Below are positions 1-6,427 of a stretch of 14,298 nucleotides of DNA, in pieces. The DNA is from Oscillospiraceae bacterium (GTDB lineage: Bacteria; Bacillota; Clostridia; Oscillospirales; Oscillospiraceae): contig JAIEFH010000131.1 in the NCBI GenBank assembly GCA_029067025.1, positions 1 to 14,298 on the forward strand, read 5' to 3'. Position 1 is the first letter of the stretch. The number at the start of each line of letters is the position of its first letter. The notes under the pieces were generated by a model that was not told where the DNA came from, ran no database searches, and saw only the letters and a program-made list of their open reading frames with translations. The position numbers and the translations under genes are program-made.

Positions 1-246
1 TGGCAGGCCCCCGCCGCAGGCGATGATAAGGCCCTCTTGTTCGCCGATCTCCCGGCACAGCTCCAGCTCCAAGGCACGGAAATATGCCTCGCCGTCCTGG
101 GCGAAGATGTCGGGGATGGAGCGGCCCTCACGTTCCTCAATGAGGGCATCGGTGTCCACCAGGGGGCGGTCAAAGCGCTGGGCCAATAATTTACCGACAG
201 TGGTTTTTCCGCAGCCCATCATGCCGATCAGCACGATATTTTTCAC
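1..246 (-). CDS. aroK: Shikimate kinase, N-terminal 82 residues (cut by window start)
   Basis: Phosphorylates shikimate at the 3-hydroxyl with ATP, the fifth step to chorismate, in the cytoplasm. The visible part starts VKNIVLIGMMGCGKTTVGK, a Walker A P-loop of the kinase family. It is followed by LVDTDALIEE, where the Asp pair binds Mg and shikimate, then IPDIFAQDGEAYFRALE with the substrate-binding Arg, and ACGGG, the glycine-rich shikimate-binding loop, at the window edge. The start is a GTG 13 bases after the pheA stop, with GAGGGGG as ribosome site. No usable ATG lies before the P-loop. It is the last gene of the aro operon visible here. The C-terminal lid and adenine-binding region lie outside the window. 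Confidence 0.95.
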   Translation of the reverse strand, partial: MKNIVLIGMMGCGKTTVGKLLAQRFDRPLVDTDALIEEREGRSIPDIFAQDGEAYFRALELELCREIGEQEGLIIACGGGLP

Positions 247-259
247 GGAAAGCGCCCCC

Positions 260-1414
260 TCACTCCAAGTTAGAGCGGAACCACCCCAGCACCCGGAATT
301 CCCCGGTGGTCTGGGCCAGCTCATGGAGGGCGTCGCCCACCGCCGGATCGTCGGGGGCCCCGGTGAATTCCAGGAAGAACATATACTGCCAGCTCCGCTC
401 AGGCAGGGGGCGGGACTCCAGCTTCACCATGTTGAGTCCGTGGACGGCAAACACGGTCAGAACCTCATGTAATGACCCCGCCTCGTGGGGCAGGACGAAC
501 AGGGTGCTGATCTTGTCCGCGCCGGGGCGCAGCTCCAGCCGGGGGGACACCACTACAAACCGGGTGGTGTTCTGGGTGTTGTGGTTGATGGCGTGGGCCA
601 AGATGGTGAGGCCGTACAGCTCCGCCGCCCGGGCGGAGCAGATAGCGGCCTTGGTAATATCGCCGCTGTCCGCTACCATCTGGGCCGAGCCGGCGGTGTC
701 CGCCTGGGGCACCTGCTTCCAGTCCGGGTGGGTGTTCAGGTAGCGCTCGCACTGGAATAGCCCCTGCTCATGGGAGTAAACGTGGGTGATGGTATCCAGC
801 GTGGCGCCGGGGAGGGCCATGAGACAGTGCTCCACCCGCACGGTGGTTTCCCCCACCATGTAGCACTCGTACTGGGTCAGCAAATCGTAGATTTGTCTGA
901 TGGCCCCGGTGGAGCTGTTCTCGATGGGCAGTACGGCGTAGTCCGCCCGCCCCTCCCGCAGGGCCAGGAAGCAGTCCTCGAACTGCTCCAGACCGGCGGC
1001 GTCCACGCCGTCCCCAAAGAAGTTGACGGCGGCCTGCTCGCTGTAGGCTCCGGGCACACCCTGGTATACCACCCGGGGGGCGGCCACGGGCTGGCGCTGT
1101 GCGGCTTGTGCGTCCCGCCAGCGGCGGATGCCGGGGTTGTCCGGCCCCTGGCCCATCAGATCCCGCTGCTGCCGCCGGGACAGGGCCATGACGGTCTGGA
1201 ACAGGGTGATGACGGAGGGGCGCAGCGCCTCCCCGGCCAGCTCCCCCTTGTTTTGCAGCACTTGCCTCTCCCGCTCCTGGTCCAGCACGGGGATGCCCTT
1301 GGCCTTCTTGTACTCGCCTACCCGGCGGGTCACGTCCATGCGCTGGCGGAACAGCTCCACCAGCTGGCGGTCAATGGCGTCGATGTCCCGGCGCAGGGAT
1401 TGCAGATCGTCCAT
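260..1414 (-). CDS. pheA: Bifunctional chorismate mutase / prephenate dehydratase (P-protein)
   Basis: Converts chorismate to prephenate and then to phenylpyruvate, the committed phenylalanine branch. The protein has 384 residues. Residues 1-85 are an AroQ-type chorismate mutase helix bundle (RRDIDAIDRQLVELFRQRM, then KKAKGIPVLDQERE). Residues 114-290 are prephenate dehydratase, with VVYQGVPGAYSEQAA, LPIENSSTGAI and the catalytic NTTRF near 282-286. Residues 302-384 are an ACT domain with the KLESRPLP motif (331-338) that binds phenylalanine in this family, so feedback inhibition by Phe is expected. The frame is open upstream to 1804, but that part is the shadow of the previous gene. The chosen ATG overlaps the previous stop as TGATG, which suggests translational coupling. 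Confidence 0.96.
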   Translation of the reverse strand: MDDLQSLRRDIDAIDRQLVELFRQRMDVTRRVGEYKKAKGIPVLDQERERQVLQNKGELAGEALRPSVITLFQTVMALSRRQQRDLMGQGPDNPGIRRWRDAQAAQRQPVAAPRVVYQGVPGAYSEQAAVNFFGDGVDAAGLEQFEDCFLALREGRADYAVLPIENSSTGAIRQIYDLLTQYECYMVGETTVRVEHCLMALPGATLDTITHVYSHEQGLFQCERYLNTHPDWKQVPQADTAGSAQMVADSGDITKAAICSARAAELYGLTILAHAINHNTQNTTRFVVVSPRLELRPGADKISTLFVLPHEAGSLHEVLTVFAVHGLNMVKLESRPLPERSWQYMFFLEFTGAPDDPAVGDALHELAQTTGEFRVLGWFRSNLE

Positions 1415-1902
1415 CAGCGGTACGCCTCCTTCAGCTCGATATAGTGCTCTGCGTTTTCCCGCAGTCCGACGATTTCCTCCTGGGTGAGAGGGCGGATCAC
1501 CTTGGCCGGATTGCCCAGCACCAGGGAACCGTCGGGGGCGTCCGTTTTGCCGGTGACCACCGCCCCCGCGCCGATCATGCAGTTTTTGCCGATTCTCGCG
1601 CCATTGAGGACAATGGCCCCCATGCCAATGACGGTGTTGTCCCCCACGGTGCAGCCGTGGACGATGGCACCATGGCCCACGGTGACGCGGTCCCCCAGCA
1701 CGGTGGGGTATACGTCGGAGTGGAGGACGGCGCAGTCCTGGACGTTGCAGCCCCGGCCCAGGGTAACGGGCTTGCCGTCCCCCCGGATCACGGCGTTGAA
1801 CCACACCGAGCAGTCCGGCCCAAAGGCGACGTCCCCCGTCACGGCGGCGCCAGGGAGGATGACCACGTCCTCGTCTGTTTGACGCAGCGTTTTCAAATCC
1901 AT
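1414..1902 (-). CDS. Gamma-carbonic-anhydrase-like hexapeptide-repeat protein (YrdA/PaaY class)
   Basis: A left-handed beta-helix protein of 162 residues with repeated hexapeptides (for example VTGDVAFGPDCSVWFNAVIRGD, here split over residues 21-42). His61, His77 and His82 match the three zinc ligands of gamma carbonic anhydrases, including the five-residue spacing of the last two. Family members may hydrate CO2, but many have no proven activity, and members also resemble acyltransferases. The start is the ATG at 1902, with GAGG eight bases upstream. A TTG two codons earlier would sit too close to that site. It lies between aroC (19 bases upstream) and pheA (TGATG overlap), so it is co-transcribed with aromatic genes, though no link to the pathway is known to me. 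Confidence 0.88.
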   Translation of the reverse strand: MDLKTLRQTDEDVVILPGAAVTGDVAFGPDCSVWFNAVIRGDGKPVTLGRGCNVQDCAVLHSDVYPTVLGDRVTVGHGAIVHGCTVGDNTVIGMGAIVLNGARIGKNCMIGAGAVVTGKTDAPDGSLVLGNPAKVIRPLTQEEIVGLRENAEHYIELKEAYR

Positions 1903-1921
1903 AGTCAATTCCTCACAGTGT

Positions 1922-2968
1922 TCAAATTCCCATCAGCTCGCAGGCGGCAAGGGCCGCCGCCGCCTCGATGACGGGCACCGCCCGGTGGACTACGCAAGGG
2001 TCGTGCCGCCCCTGGAGCTCCAGCTCGGCGTTTATCCCCTTCGCCATGTCCACGGTGAACTGCCGGCGGGCGATAGAGGGGGTGGGGCGCATGGTCACCT
2101 CAAACACCAGCGGCATCCCGTTGGTGATGCCGCCGTTGATCCCCCCGGCGCAGTTCTGTTCCGCCTTGACGGAACCGTCGCCGTCCACATACAGCGGGTC
2201 GTTGGCCTCAGAGCCCCGCATGAGGGCGAAAGCCGCCCCCGCCCCAAAAGCCACCGCCTTCACCGCCGGGACGGCAAAAAGATATTGGGAAAAAATGCCC
2301 TCGGCGTTCTGGCCAAAATCGGGGGAACCCAGCCCTGCGGGCAGGCCGAACACCCCGCACTCGATGGAGCCGCCCACGGAGTCCTGCTCGTTTTTCGCCT
2401 CTAAGATTGCGGCCTGCATCTCTTCGCCTGCCTGGTCGTTGAGTACCGGGAAGTCCTTGCCCGCGCAGGCCCGCAGGGACTCCCAGTCCTCCAGGCTGTC
2501 GTCGTTAATCCCGTAGATCGTGCTGATATGCGCCCCCACCCGCACGCCCCTCTGGGCGAGAAGCTGCTTGGCCACCCCGCCGGCGAACACCAGGGGTGCG
2601 GTGAGCCGCCCGGAAAAGTGCCCGCCGCCCCGGTAATCGTTAAACCCGTCGTAGCGCACATGGGCGGCATAGTCGGCGTGGCCGGGGCGGGCCAGGTCTT
2701 TGGTGCGGGCGTAATCCCCCGAGCGGGTGTCCGTGTTCTCTATGACGGCGCACAGCGGCGCGCCGGTGGTCTTGCCCTCGAACACGCCGGACAGGATCCG
2801 GGGCTCATCCGCCTCCCTCCGGGCGGTGGACAGGGCGTTTTTGCCGGGGGCGCGGCGACTGAGGTCAAAGCGGATGGCCTCTAAATTCAGCTCCAGCCCG
2901 GCGGGGACGCCCTCCAGCACCACGCCGATGGCGGGGCCGTGGGATTCGCCGAAAATGGAATATTTCAT
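1922..2968 (-). CDS. aroC: Chorismate synthase
   Basis: Removes phosphate from EPSP to give chorismate, using reduced FMN, as the last shikimate-pathway step. The protein has 348 residues. Family signatures are FGESHG (6-11), RPGHADY (94-100), DYRGGGHFSGRLTA (111-124), GGINGGITNGMPLVF in the C-terminal half and RHDPCVVHRAVPV near the end. His10 and the second conserved His at 117 fit the catalytic histidines. The N-terminus is a few residues shorter than in many homologues, which carry a short strand before the GESHG loop. However, AAGGAG lies ten bases before this ATG and the in-frame bases upstream do not read like the missing strand. It follows the GNAT gene by 24 bases. Confidence 0.96.
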   Translation of the reverse strand: MKYSIFGESHGPAIGVVLEGVPAGLELNLEAIRFDLSRRAPGKNALSTARREADEPRILSGVFEGKTTGAPLCAVIENTDTRSGDYARTKDLARPGHADYAAHVRYDGFNDYRGGGHFSGRLTAPLVFAGGVAKQLLAQRGVRVGAHISTIYGINDDSLEDWESLRACAGKDFPVLNDQAGEEMQAAILEAKNEQDSVGGSIECGVFGLPAGLGSPDFGQNAEGIFSQYLFAVPAVKAVAFGAGAAFALMRGSEANDPLYVDGDGSVKAEQNCAGGINGGITNGMPLVFEVTMRPTPSIARRQFTVDMAKGINAELELQGRHDPCVVHRAVPVIEAAAALAACELMGI

Positions 2969-2992
2969 GGCGTTATAACTCCTTGTATACGG

Positions 2993-3520
2993 TTACAGAG
3001 TGATCCAATAGCGTTCCAGGTCGATGTCCTCGTTCGGCTCGTGGACGGTACATTCATACACGCCGCCATTGGCCAGGATGGTGCGGCGGCTGCCCGGGTT
3101 GTTCGGCTCGCAGGAAATCAGCACTCTGTCAAGGCCGATTTCTTTGCAGAAGGGCAGGGCCAGACGGAGCGTCTCCTTGGCGTACCCCTTCCGCCGCTCA
3201 ATCGGGCGGACGGAGTACCCGATGTGCCCGGCGTACTTTTCCAGATACTCGTTGAAATAGTGGCGTATCTGAATCATCGCCACCACCCTGCCGTCCGATT
3301 CCCGGACGGCCAAAAACTGGGTGGCCTGAACCCTGCCCTCCGGCACGGTGGCAGGGTTCAGGCAGCTGGCCGTGGCGGCCAGCCACTGCTCCGCGCTCTC
3401 GGCATGGCGCAGGGGGCCGCAGCCGTCCATGGAGCTGTTTGCGTCCTGGCACTCCTGGCGATAGGCCCACACCTGGTCTAAATATTCCTCACTGGGGATC
3501 ACTAATTTGATTGCGTCCAT
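2993..3520 (-). CDS. GNAT-family N-acetyltransferase inside the aro operon
   Basis: A 175-residue protein of the GNAT fold, which transfers acetyl from acetyl-CoA to an amine. The coenzyme A motif is visible as GYSVRPIERRKGYAKETL, where R-R-x-G-Y-A is the pyrophosphate-binding loop. Motif B follows as CEPNNPGSRRTILANGG. The N-terminal half (AYRQECQDANSSMDGCG) resembles the COG3981 group of predicted acetyltransferases. The substrate cannot be read from sequence. The start at 3520 has GAGGGA six bases upstream and comes ten bases after the aroA stop. The longer open frame to 3652 overlaps aroA and has no site. It is transcribed with aroA and aroC, so it is either a metabolic partner or a passenger. 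Confidence 0.85.
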   Translation of the reverse strand: MDAIKLVIPSEEYLDQVWAYRQECQDANSSMDGCGPLRHAESAEQWLAATASCLNPATVPEGRVQATQFLAVRESDGRVVAMIQIRHYFNEYLEKYAGHIGYSVRPIERRKGYAKETLRLALPFCKEIGLDRVLISCEPNNPGSRRTILANGGVYECTVHEPNEDIDLERYWITL

Positions 3521-3530
3521 ATGATTTCCC

Positions 3531-4766
3531 TCATTCTGATCTTTGGAGCTTCCCGCCCAGCCGTTCGTACTCCTCCCAGAAATCCGGGTAGGACTTGGCC
3601 ACGCACTCCGCCCCCAGCACCGTGACCGGCTTTTCGCACCGGGTAGCGGCAATGGCGGCCATCATGGCGATGCGGTGGTCGTTGAAGCCGTCCACGGTAA
3701 CGCCGCCTGTCAGCGTGTCCTTCCCCCGGATGGTGAGAGAATCCGGCCCCTCGGCCACGTCCGCCCCCAGGGTGTTAAGCACCTGGGTCACGGCAGTCAG
3801 CCGGTCGCTCTCCTTGATGCGCAGGCGGGCGGCGTTGGTCAGCCGGGTGATTCCAGGGCGCAGCGCCGCCATGGCCGCCAGGGGGGGCACCAGGTCGGGA
3901 CAGCCGGACACGTCGATGTCTACATCCCCAGGCTGGGACAGCTCCCGCGCGTGGGTGGCAATAACACGGTCCCCCTGGACAGTGTCGAAGTCCAGGCCGT
4001 TGATCTCAACTGGGTTCCCCAGGGCTTTGGCGGCAAACCAGAAGCCTGCCTGTGACCAGTCGGCCTCCACAGTGAAAGGACAGGGCTGATAACGCTGCCT
4101 GCCGGGGATGAGGAAGCTGTTCTCCCGCGCCTCGATCGTGATACCGAACCGTTCCAGCACATCCAGCGTCATGTCCACATAGCCCCGGCTCTCCAGGAGG
4201 GAGGTGAGGATGATCTCGCTGTCCCCATCCCGCAGGGGCAGGGCGTACAGCAGGCCGGTGACGAACTGGGAGGACACGTCGCCGGGGAGGCGGTATTCCC
4301 CTGGGGTGAGCATCCCGGTGACGGTGAGCACGCCGTCTTTCAGCTCGTGATAGATGCCTTTCTGGTCGAACAGGTCGAAATAGGGCTTCTGGGGCCGCTC
4401 CATCAGCCGCCCCCGGCCGGAGAAAATGCCGCCGCCCCGCACCGCCAACGCGATGGGGATGAGGAAGCGCAGCGTGGAACCGCTTTCCCCGCAGTCAAGG
4501 TGGGGGTAGGCCAATCGCCGCAGGGGGGACATGGTGCTTGCCCCCATGCCCCGGACGGTGACGGTATTCCCGTCCCTCTCAAAATCTGCCCCCAAATTGT
4601 CCAGGCAGTCCAGCGTGGCCTCGATGTCCTGGGAGAAAGCTACGTTGGAAATGACGCTCTCTCCGTCCGCCAAAGCGGCGGCGATGAGGGCCCGGTGGGC
4701 CTGACTTTTTGACGGCGGCGGGGTGACGGTTCCGGTTAATTTGGCTGGTGTGATGGTGATATTCAT
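3531..4766 (-). CDS. aroA: 3-phosphoshikimate 1-carboxyvinyltransferase (EPSP synthase)
   Basis: Joins phosphoenolpyruvate to shikimate-3-phosphate, the sixth step to chorismate. The protein has 411 residues, slightly short for the family. Active-site motifs are PPPSKSQAHRAL (Lys20, Ser21, Arg25), GESGSTLRF (93-101), PGDVSSQFVTGLL (161-173), the CPDLVPPLAA catalytic Asp, IKESDRL and the DHRIAMMAA segment. The phosphoenolpyruvate loop, written GNAGTAMRP in E. coli, is GESGSTLRF here and differs at several positions known to affect glyphosate binding. The ATG has GAGGCGG upstream and lies nine bases after the aroB stop. Confidence 0.96.
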   Translation of the reverse strand: MNITITPAKLTGTVTPPPSKSQAHRALIAAALADGESVISNVAFSQDIEATLDCLDNLGADFERDGNTVTVRGMGASTMSPLRRLAYPHLDCGESGSTLRFLIPIALAVRGGGIFSGRGRLMERPQKPYFDLFDQKGIYHELKDGVLTVTGMLTPGEYRLPGDVSSQFVTGLLYALPLRDGDSEIILTSLLESRGYVDMTLDVLERFGITIEARENSFLIPGRQRYQPCPFTVEADWSQAGFWFAAKALGNPVEINGLDFDTVQGDRVIATHARELSQPGDVDIDVSGCPDLVPPLAAMAALRPGITRLTNAARLRIKESDRLTAVTQVLNTLGADVAEGPDSLTIRGKDTLTGGVTVDGFNDHRIAMMAAIAATRCEKPVTVLGAECVAKSYPDFWEEYERLGGKLQRSE

Positions 4767-4775
4767 AGTGCCGCC

Positions 4776-5885
4776 TCAATTCCGCCCATAAACGGCCCCC
4801 AGATTGTCCAGCACATCGTCCTTCTTCATCTTGACCGGGAGTGCTTTGCCCATTTTCTCCAGGAAAATCATTGTGATAGAATCCCCAGCGGATTTTTTGT
4901 CCAGGCCCACAGTCTCCACCACCAGATTCCAGTCATCCACCCCCTCAAGGGTGCAGTTGTCAATGGCAATGTGGTCAGGAAGGTCAAAGGCTTTCAGCAG
5001 AGCCAGGAAAGGCTGAAAATCGTCATCCTGGGTGATGCCCAGGCCAACGCCGATCTGCATGGCGGTGAACATCCCCGCCGCAACCGCCTGGCCGTGGGTC
5101 CAGGTCTCGTAGTTCCCAAGCCGCTCATAGGCGTGGCCTACGGTGTGGCCAAAGTTCAAAATCATCCGCAGGCCGGTGTCCCGCTCATCCTCCATGACAA
5201 CCTGCCGTTTAATATCACAGCAGATATACAGGACGTGTTCGATATGCTCCATGATCTCCCGGCGGGAGGGATGGGCACAGAGGAAGTCGAAGAAGCCCTT
5301 GTCCCAGATGCAGCCGTACTTGATGACCTCCGCCATGCCGTCGGAGAAGGTGCGGTCGGTGAGCGTGTCCAGCACGTCCGGGTCCATGAGCACCAGCTTA
5401 GGCTGGTAAAAGGCCCCGGCCAGATTTTTTCCCGCCTTCAGGTCGACGGCCACCTTGCCGCCCACGGAGGAGTCCACCTGGGCCAGCAGGGTGGTGGGGA
5501 TCTGTACCAAGCCCACCCCCCGCAGGACGGTGGCGGCCCCGAAGCCGGCCAGGTCGCCCACTACGCCGCCGCCCAGGGCGACGACGGCGTCGGTGCGGGT
5601 GAGGCCAAATCCCATGAAGTCCTCCCAGAGCTGGGCCAGTTGGACGGCGTTTTTGCTCTCCTCCCCAGCGGGGATGGTAAACAGCGCCGTCTCAAATCCG
5701 GCGGACTCCAAACCGGCCTTCACCCGGTTATAGTAGAGGGGCCCCACATTGGTATCGGTGACCACGGCGATTTTGGAGGCGCGGGGCAGGACGGCCCGGA
5801 CGCGCTCGCCGGTCTGGGCCAGCAGGCCCCGCTCAATGAGGATGTCGTATTCCCGGCCCGGCAGGGCCACGGTAAGCGTTTTCAT
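4776..5885 (-). CDS. aroB: 3-dehydroquinate synthase
   Basis: Cyclises DAHP to 3-dehydroquinate with NAD and a divalent metal, the second step to chorismate. The protein has 369 residues. The NAD-binding loop is GGGVVGD (105-111), followed by PTTLLAQVDSSVGGK (130-144), which binds substrate phosphate. Metal ligands fit Glu186 in MAEVIKYG, His247 in NFGHTVGHA and His264. The start ATG has a near-perfect AAGGAGGCGG site that overlaps the stop of the preceding small gene, with only 12 bases between the genes. All catalytic elements that I can identify are intact. Confidence 0.96.
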   Translation of the reverse strand: MKTLTVALPGREYDILIERGLLAQTGERVRAVLPRASKIAVVTDTNVGPLYYNRVKAGLESAGFETALFTIPAGEESKNAVQLAQLWEDFMGFGLTRTDAVVALGGGVVGDLAGFGAATVLRGVGLVQIPTTLLAQVDSSVGGKVAVDLKAGKNLAGAFYQPKLVLMDPDVLDTLTDRTFSDGMAEVIKYGCIWDKGFFDFLCAHPSRREIMEHIEHVLYICCDIKRQVVMEDERDTGLRMILNFGHTVGHAYERLGNYETWTHGQAVAAGMFTAMQIGVGLGITQDDDFQPFLALLKAFDLPDHIAIDNCTLEGVDDWNLVVETVGLDKKSAGDSITMIFLEKMGKALPVKMKKDDVLDNLGAVYGRN

Positions 5886-5897
5886 TTGTCCGCCTCC

Positions 5898-6230
5898 TTA
5901 TAATTTGTCCACAATGTCCCGGAGTGTGTCCAGAAATGCTTCCTCGCCCCAGGTGTTGATCTTGAAGAACATGGCCTGGCTGCCCCCGGCGGTCATGGCG
6001 GTGAGGTGGAGATTTTCCCCTTCCCCCACCAGGGTGAGGCACAGGGCCACCCGGTTGCTGCCGCTCCAGCTGTACCGCTCGTACATCCGCACGGCCACCC
6101 GGGTGTTCCCCATGGTGAAGGAGGCGGTGTCCTCCAGGGAGGCGGACATACTGCCGTTAAGCACGCCCTGATCCAAACGGACCAGCACCAGGTCAAAGTC
6201 GCCGGTGAAAGTACGCTCTAATTTAGCCAT
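5898..6230 (-). CDS. Small conserved protein resembling DUF6054
   Basis: A 110-residue soluble protein without signal peptide or membrane segment. Its pattern of KLERTFTGDFD near the N-terminus, NGSMSASLED, TMGNTRVAVRMYERY, GGSQAMFFKINTWGE and a C-terminal amphipathic helix matches what I remember of the clostridial DUF6054 group; this is recall, not a search. The function is unknown. I chose the ATG at 6230 because AAAGGACTGAGG lies just upstream and the family begins M-A-K. The open frame continues to 6317, but only through the duplicated aroF tail. It sits second in the aro operon, 12 bases before aroB, so it may act with the pathway. Confidence 0.75.
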   Translation of the reverse strand: MAKLERTFTGDFDLVLVRLDQGVLNGSMSASLEDTASFTMGNTRVAVRMYERYSWSGSNRVALCLTLVGEGENLHLTAMTAGGSQAMFFKINTWGEEAFLDTLRDIVDKL

Positions 6231-6264
6231 GAACCTCAGTCCTTTCTGTTTCGTCGGGGCGGAA

Positions 6265-6293
6265 CCCCGATTTACACTAAAGTTTTGCCCATC
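6265..6293. repeat. Downstream copy of a 29-bp direct repeat matching the aroF 3' end
   Basis: These 29 bases are identical to 6399-6427, which encode the last codons and stop of aroF. The copies are offset by 134 bases. On the minus strand the copy again reads M-G-K-T-L-V-stop. It is preceded and followed by a ten-base TCGTCGGGGC (6251-6260 and 6295-6304). TCGGGG/CCCCGA (6254-6259 with 6265-6270) forms a small hairpin over its edge. Confidence 0.9.
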
Positions 6294-6349
6294 TCGTCGG
6301 GGCAAAGTCCATTCCACGGCAAACGCCCTTCGGGCATTTGCCGGTTCAT
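6272..6349 (-). CDS. Possible 25-residue ORF ending in the copied AroF tail
   Basis: An ATG at 6349 follows AGGAGGGGCAAGGAA, a plausible ribosome site about nine bases away. It opens 25 codons that end at the duplicated aroF terminus (M-G-K-T-L-V-stop). The first half reads M-N-R-Q-M-P-E-G-R-L-P-W and spans a hairpin (GCAAATGCCC, loop GAA, GGGCGTTTGC). No family is recognised. It could be a translated micro-gene between aroF and the DUF6054-like gene that keeps ribosomes moving through the operon, or a chance frame created by the duplication. Confidence 0.25.
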   Translation of the reverse strand: MNRQMPEGRLPWNGLCPDEMGKTLV

Positions 6350-6366
6350 TTCCTTGCCCCTCCTCT

Positions 6367-6398
6367 CCCCATAAAGCCAGAGGGCGGCTTTATAGGGG
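6367..6398 (-). other. Strong hairpin right after aroF, no U-tract
   Basis: On the minus strand, CCCC[T]ATAAAGCC pairs with GGCTTTATGGGG around a seven-base loop. That gives 12 pairs with one bulged base, starting eight bases after the aroF stop. No run of T follows, so it is not a standard intrinsic terminator. It may protect or process the aroF message. Confidence 0.6.
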
Positions 6399-6427
6399 CC
6401 CCGATTTACACTAAAGTTTTGCCCATC
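6399..6427. repeat. Original copy of the 29-bp direct repeat (aroF C-terminal codons and stop)
   Basis: Identical to 6265-6293. This copy is part of intact aroF, because the codons before it continue the normal DAHP synthase C-terminal helix. The 105 bases between the copies contain two hairpins and a ribosome-site-like AGGAGG. Confidence 0.9.

Noticed and set aside
260..1804. 514-residue version of pheA with an N-terminal extension
   Set aside because: The extension is the shadow of the gamma-carbonic-anhydrase-like gene in another frame and is Arg/Gly/His-rich. The chorismate mutase domain begins at 1414.
2993..3652. 219-residue version of the GNAT gene
   Set aside because: The extra N-terminal part overlaps aroA out of frame and has no ribosome site.
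4971..5903. Long plus-strand ORF of 310 codons opposite aroB
   Set aside because: It is antisense to a fully recognisable aroB and has His/Gly/Gln-rich shadow composition, as do the other long frames opposite the aro genes.
6367..6398. Operon-splitting terminator between aroF and the DUF6054-like gene
   Set aside because: The hairpin is strong but no T-run follows on the minus strand, and no promoter was found before the next gene.
6251..6427. CRISPR array
   Set aside because: There are only two copies of the repeat, one is part of a coding sequence, and no cas genes are present.
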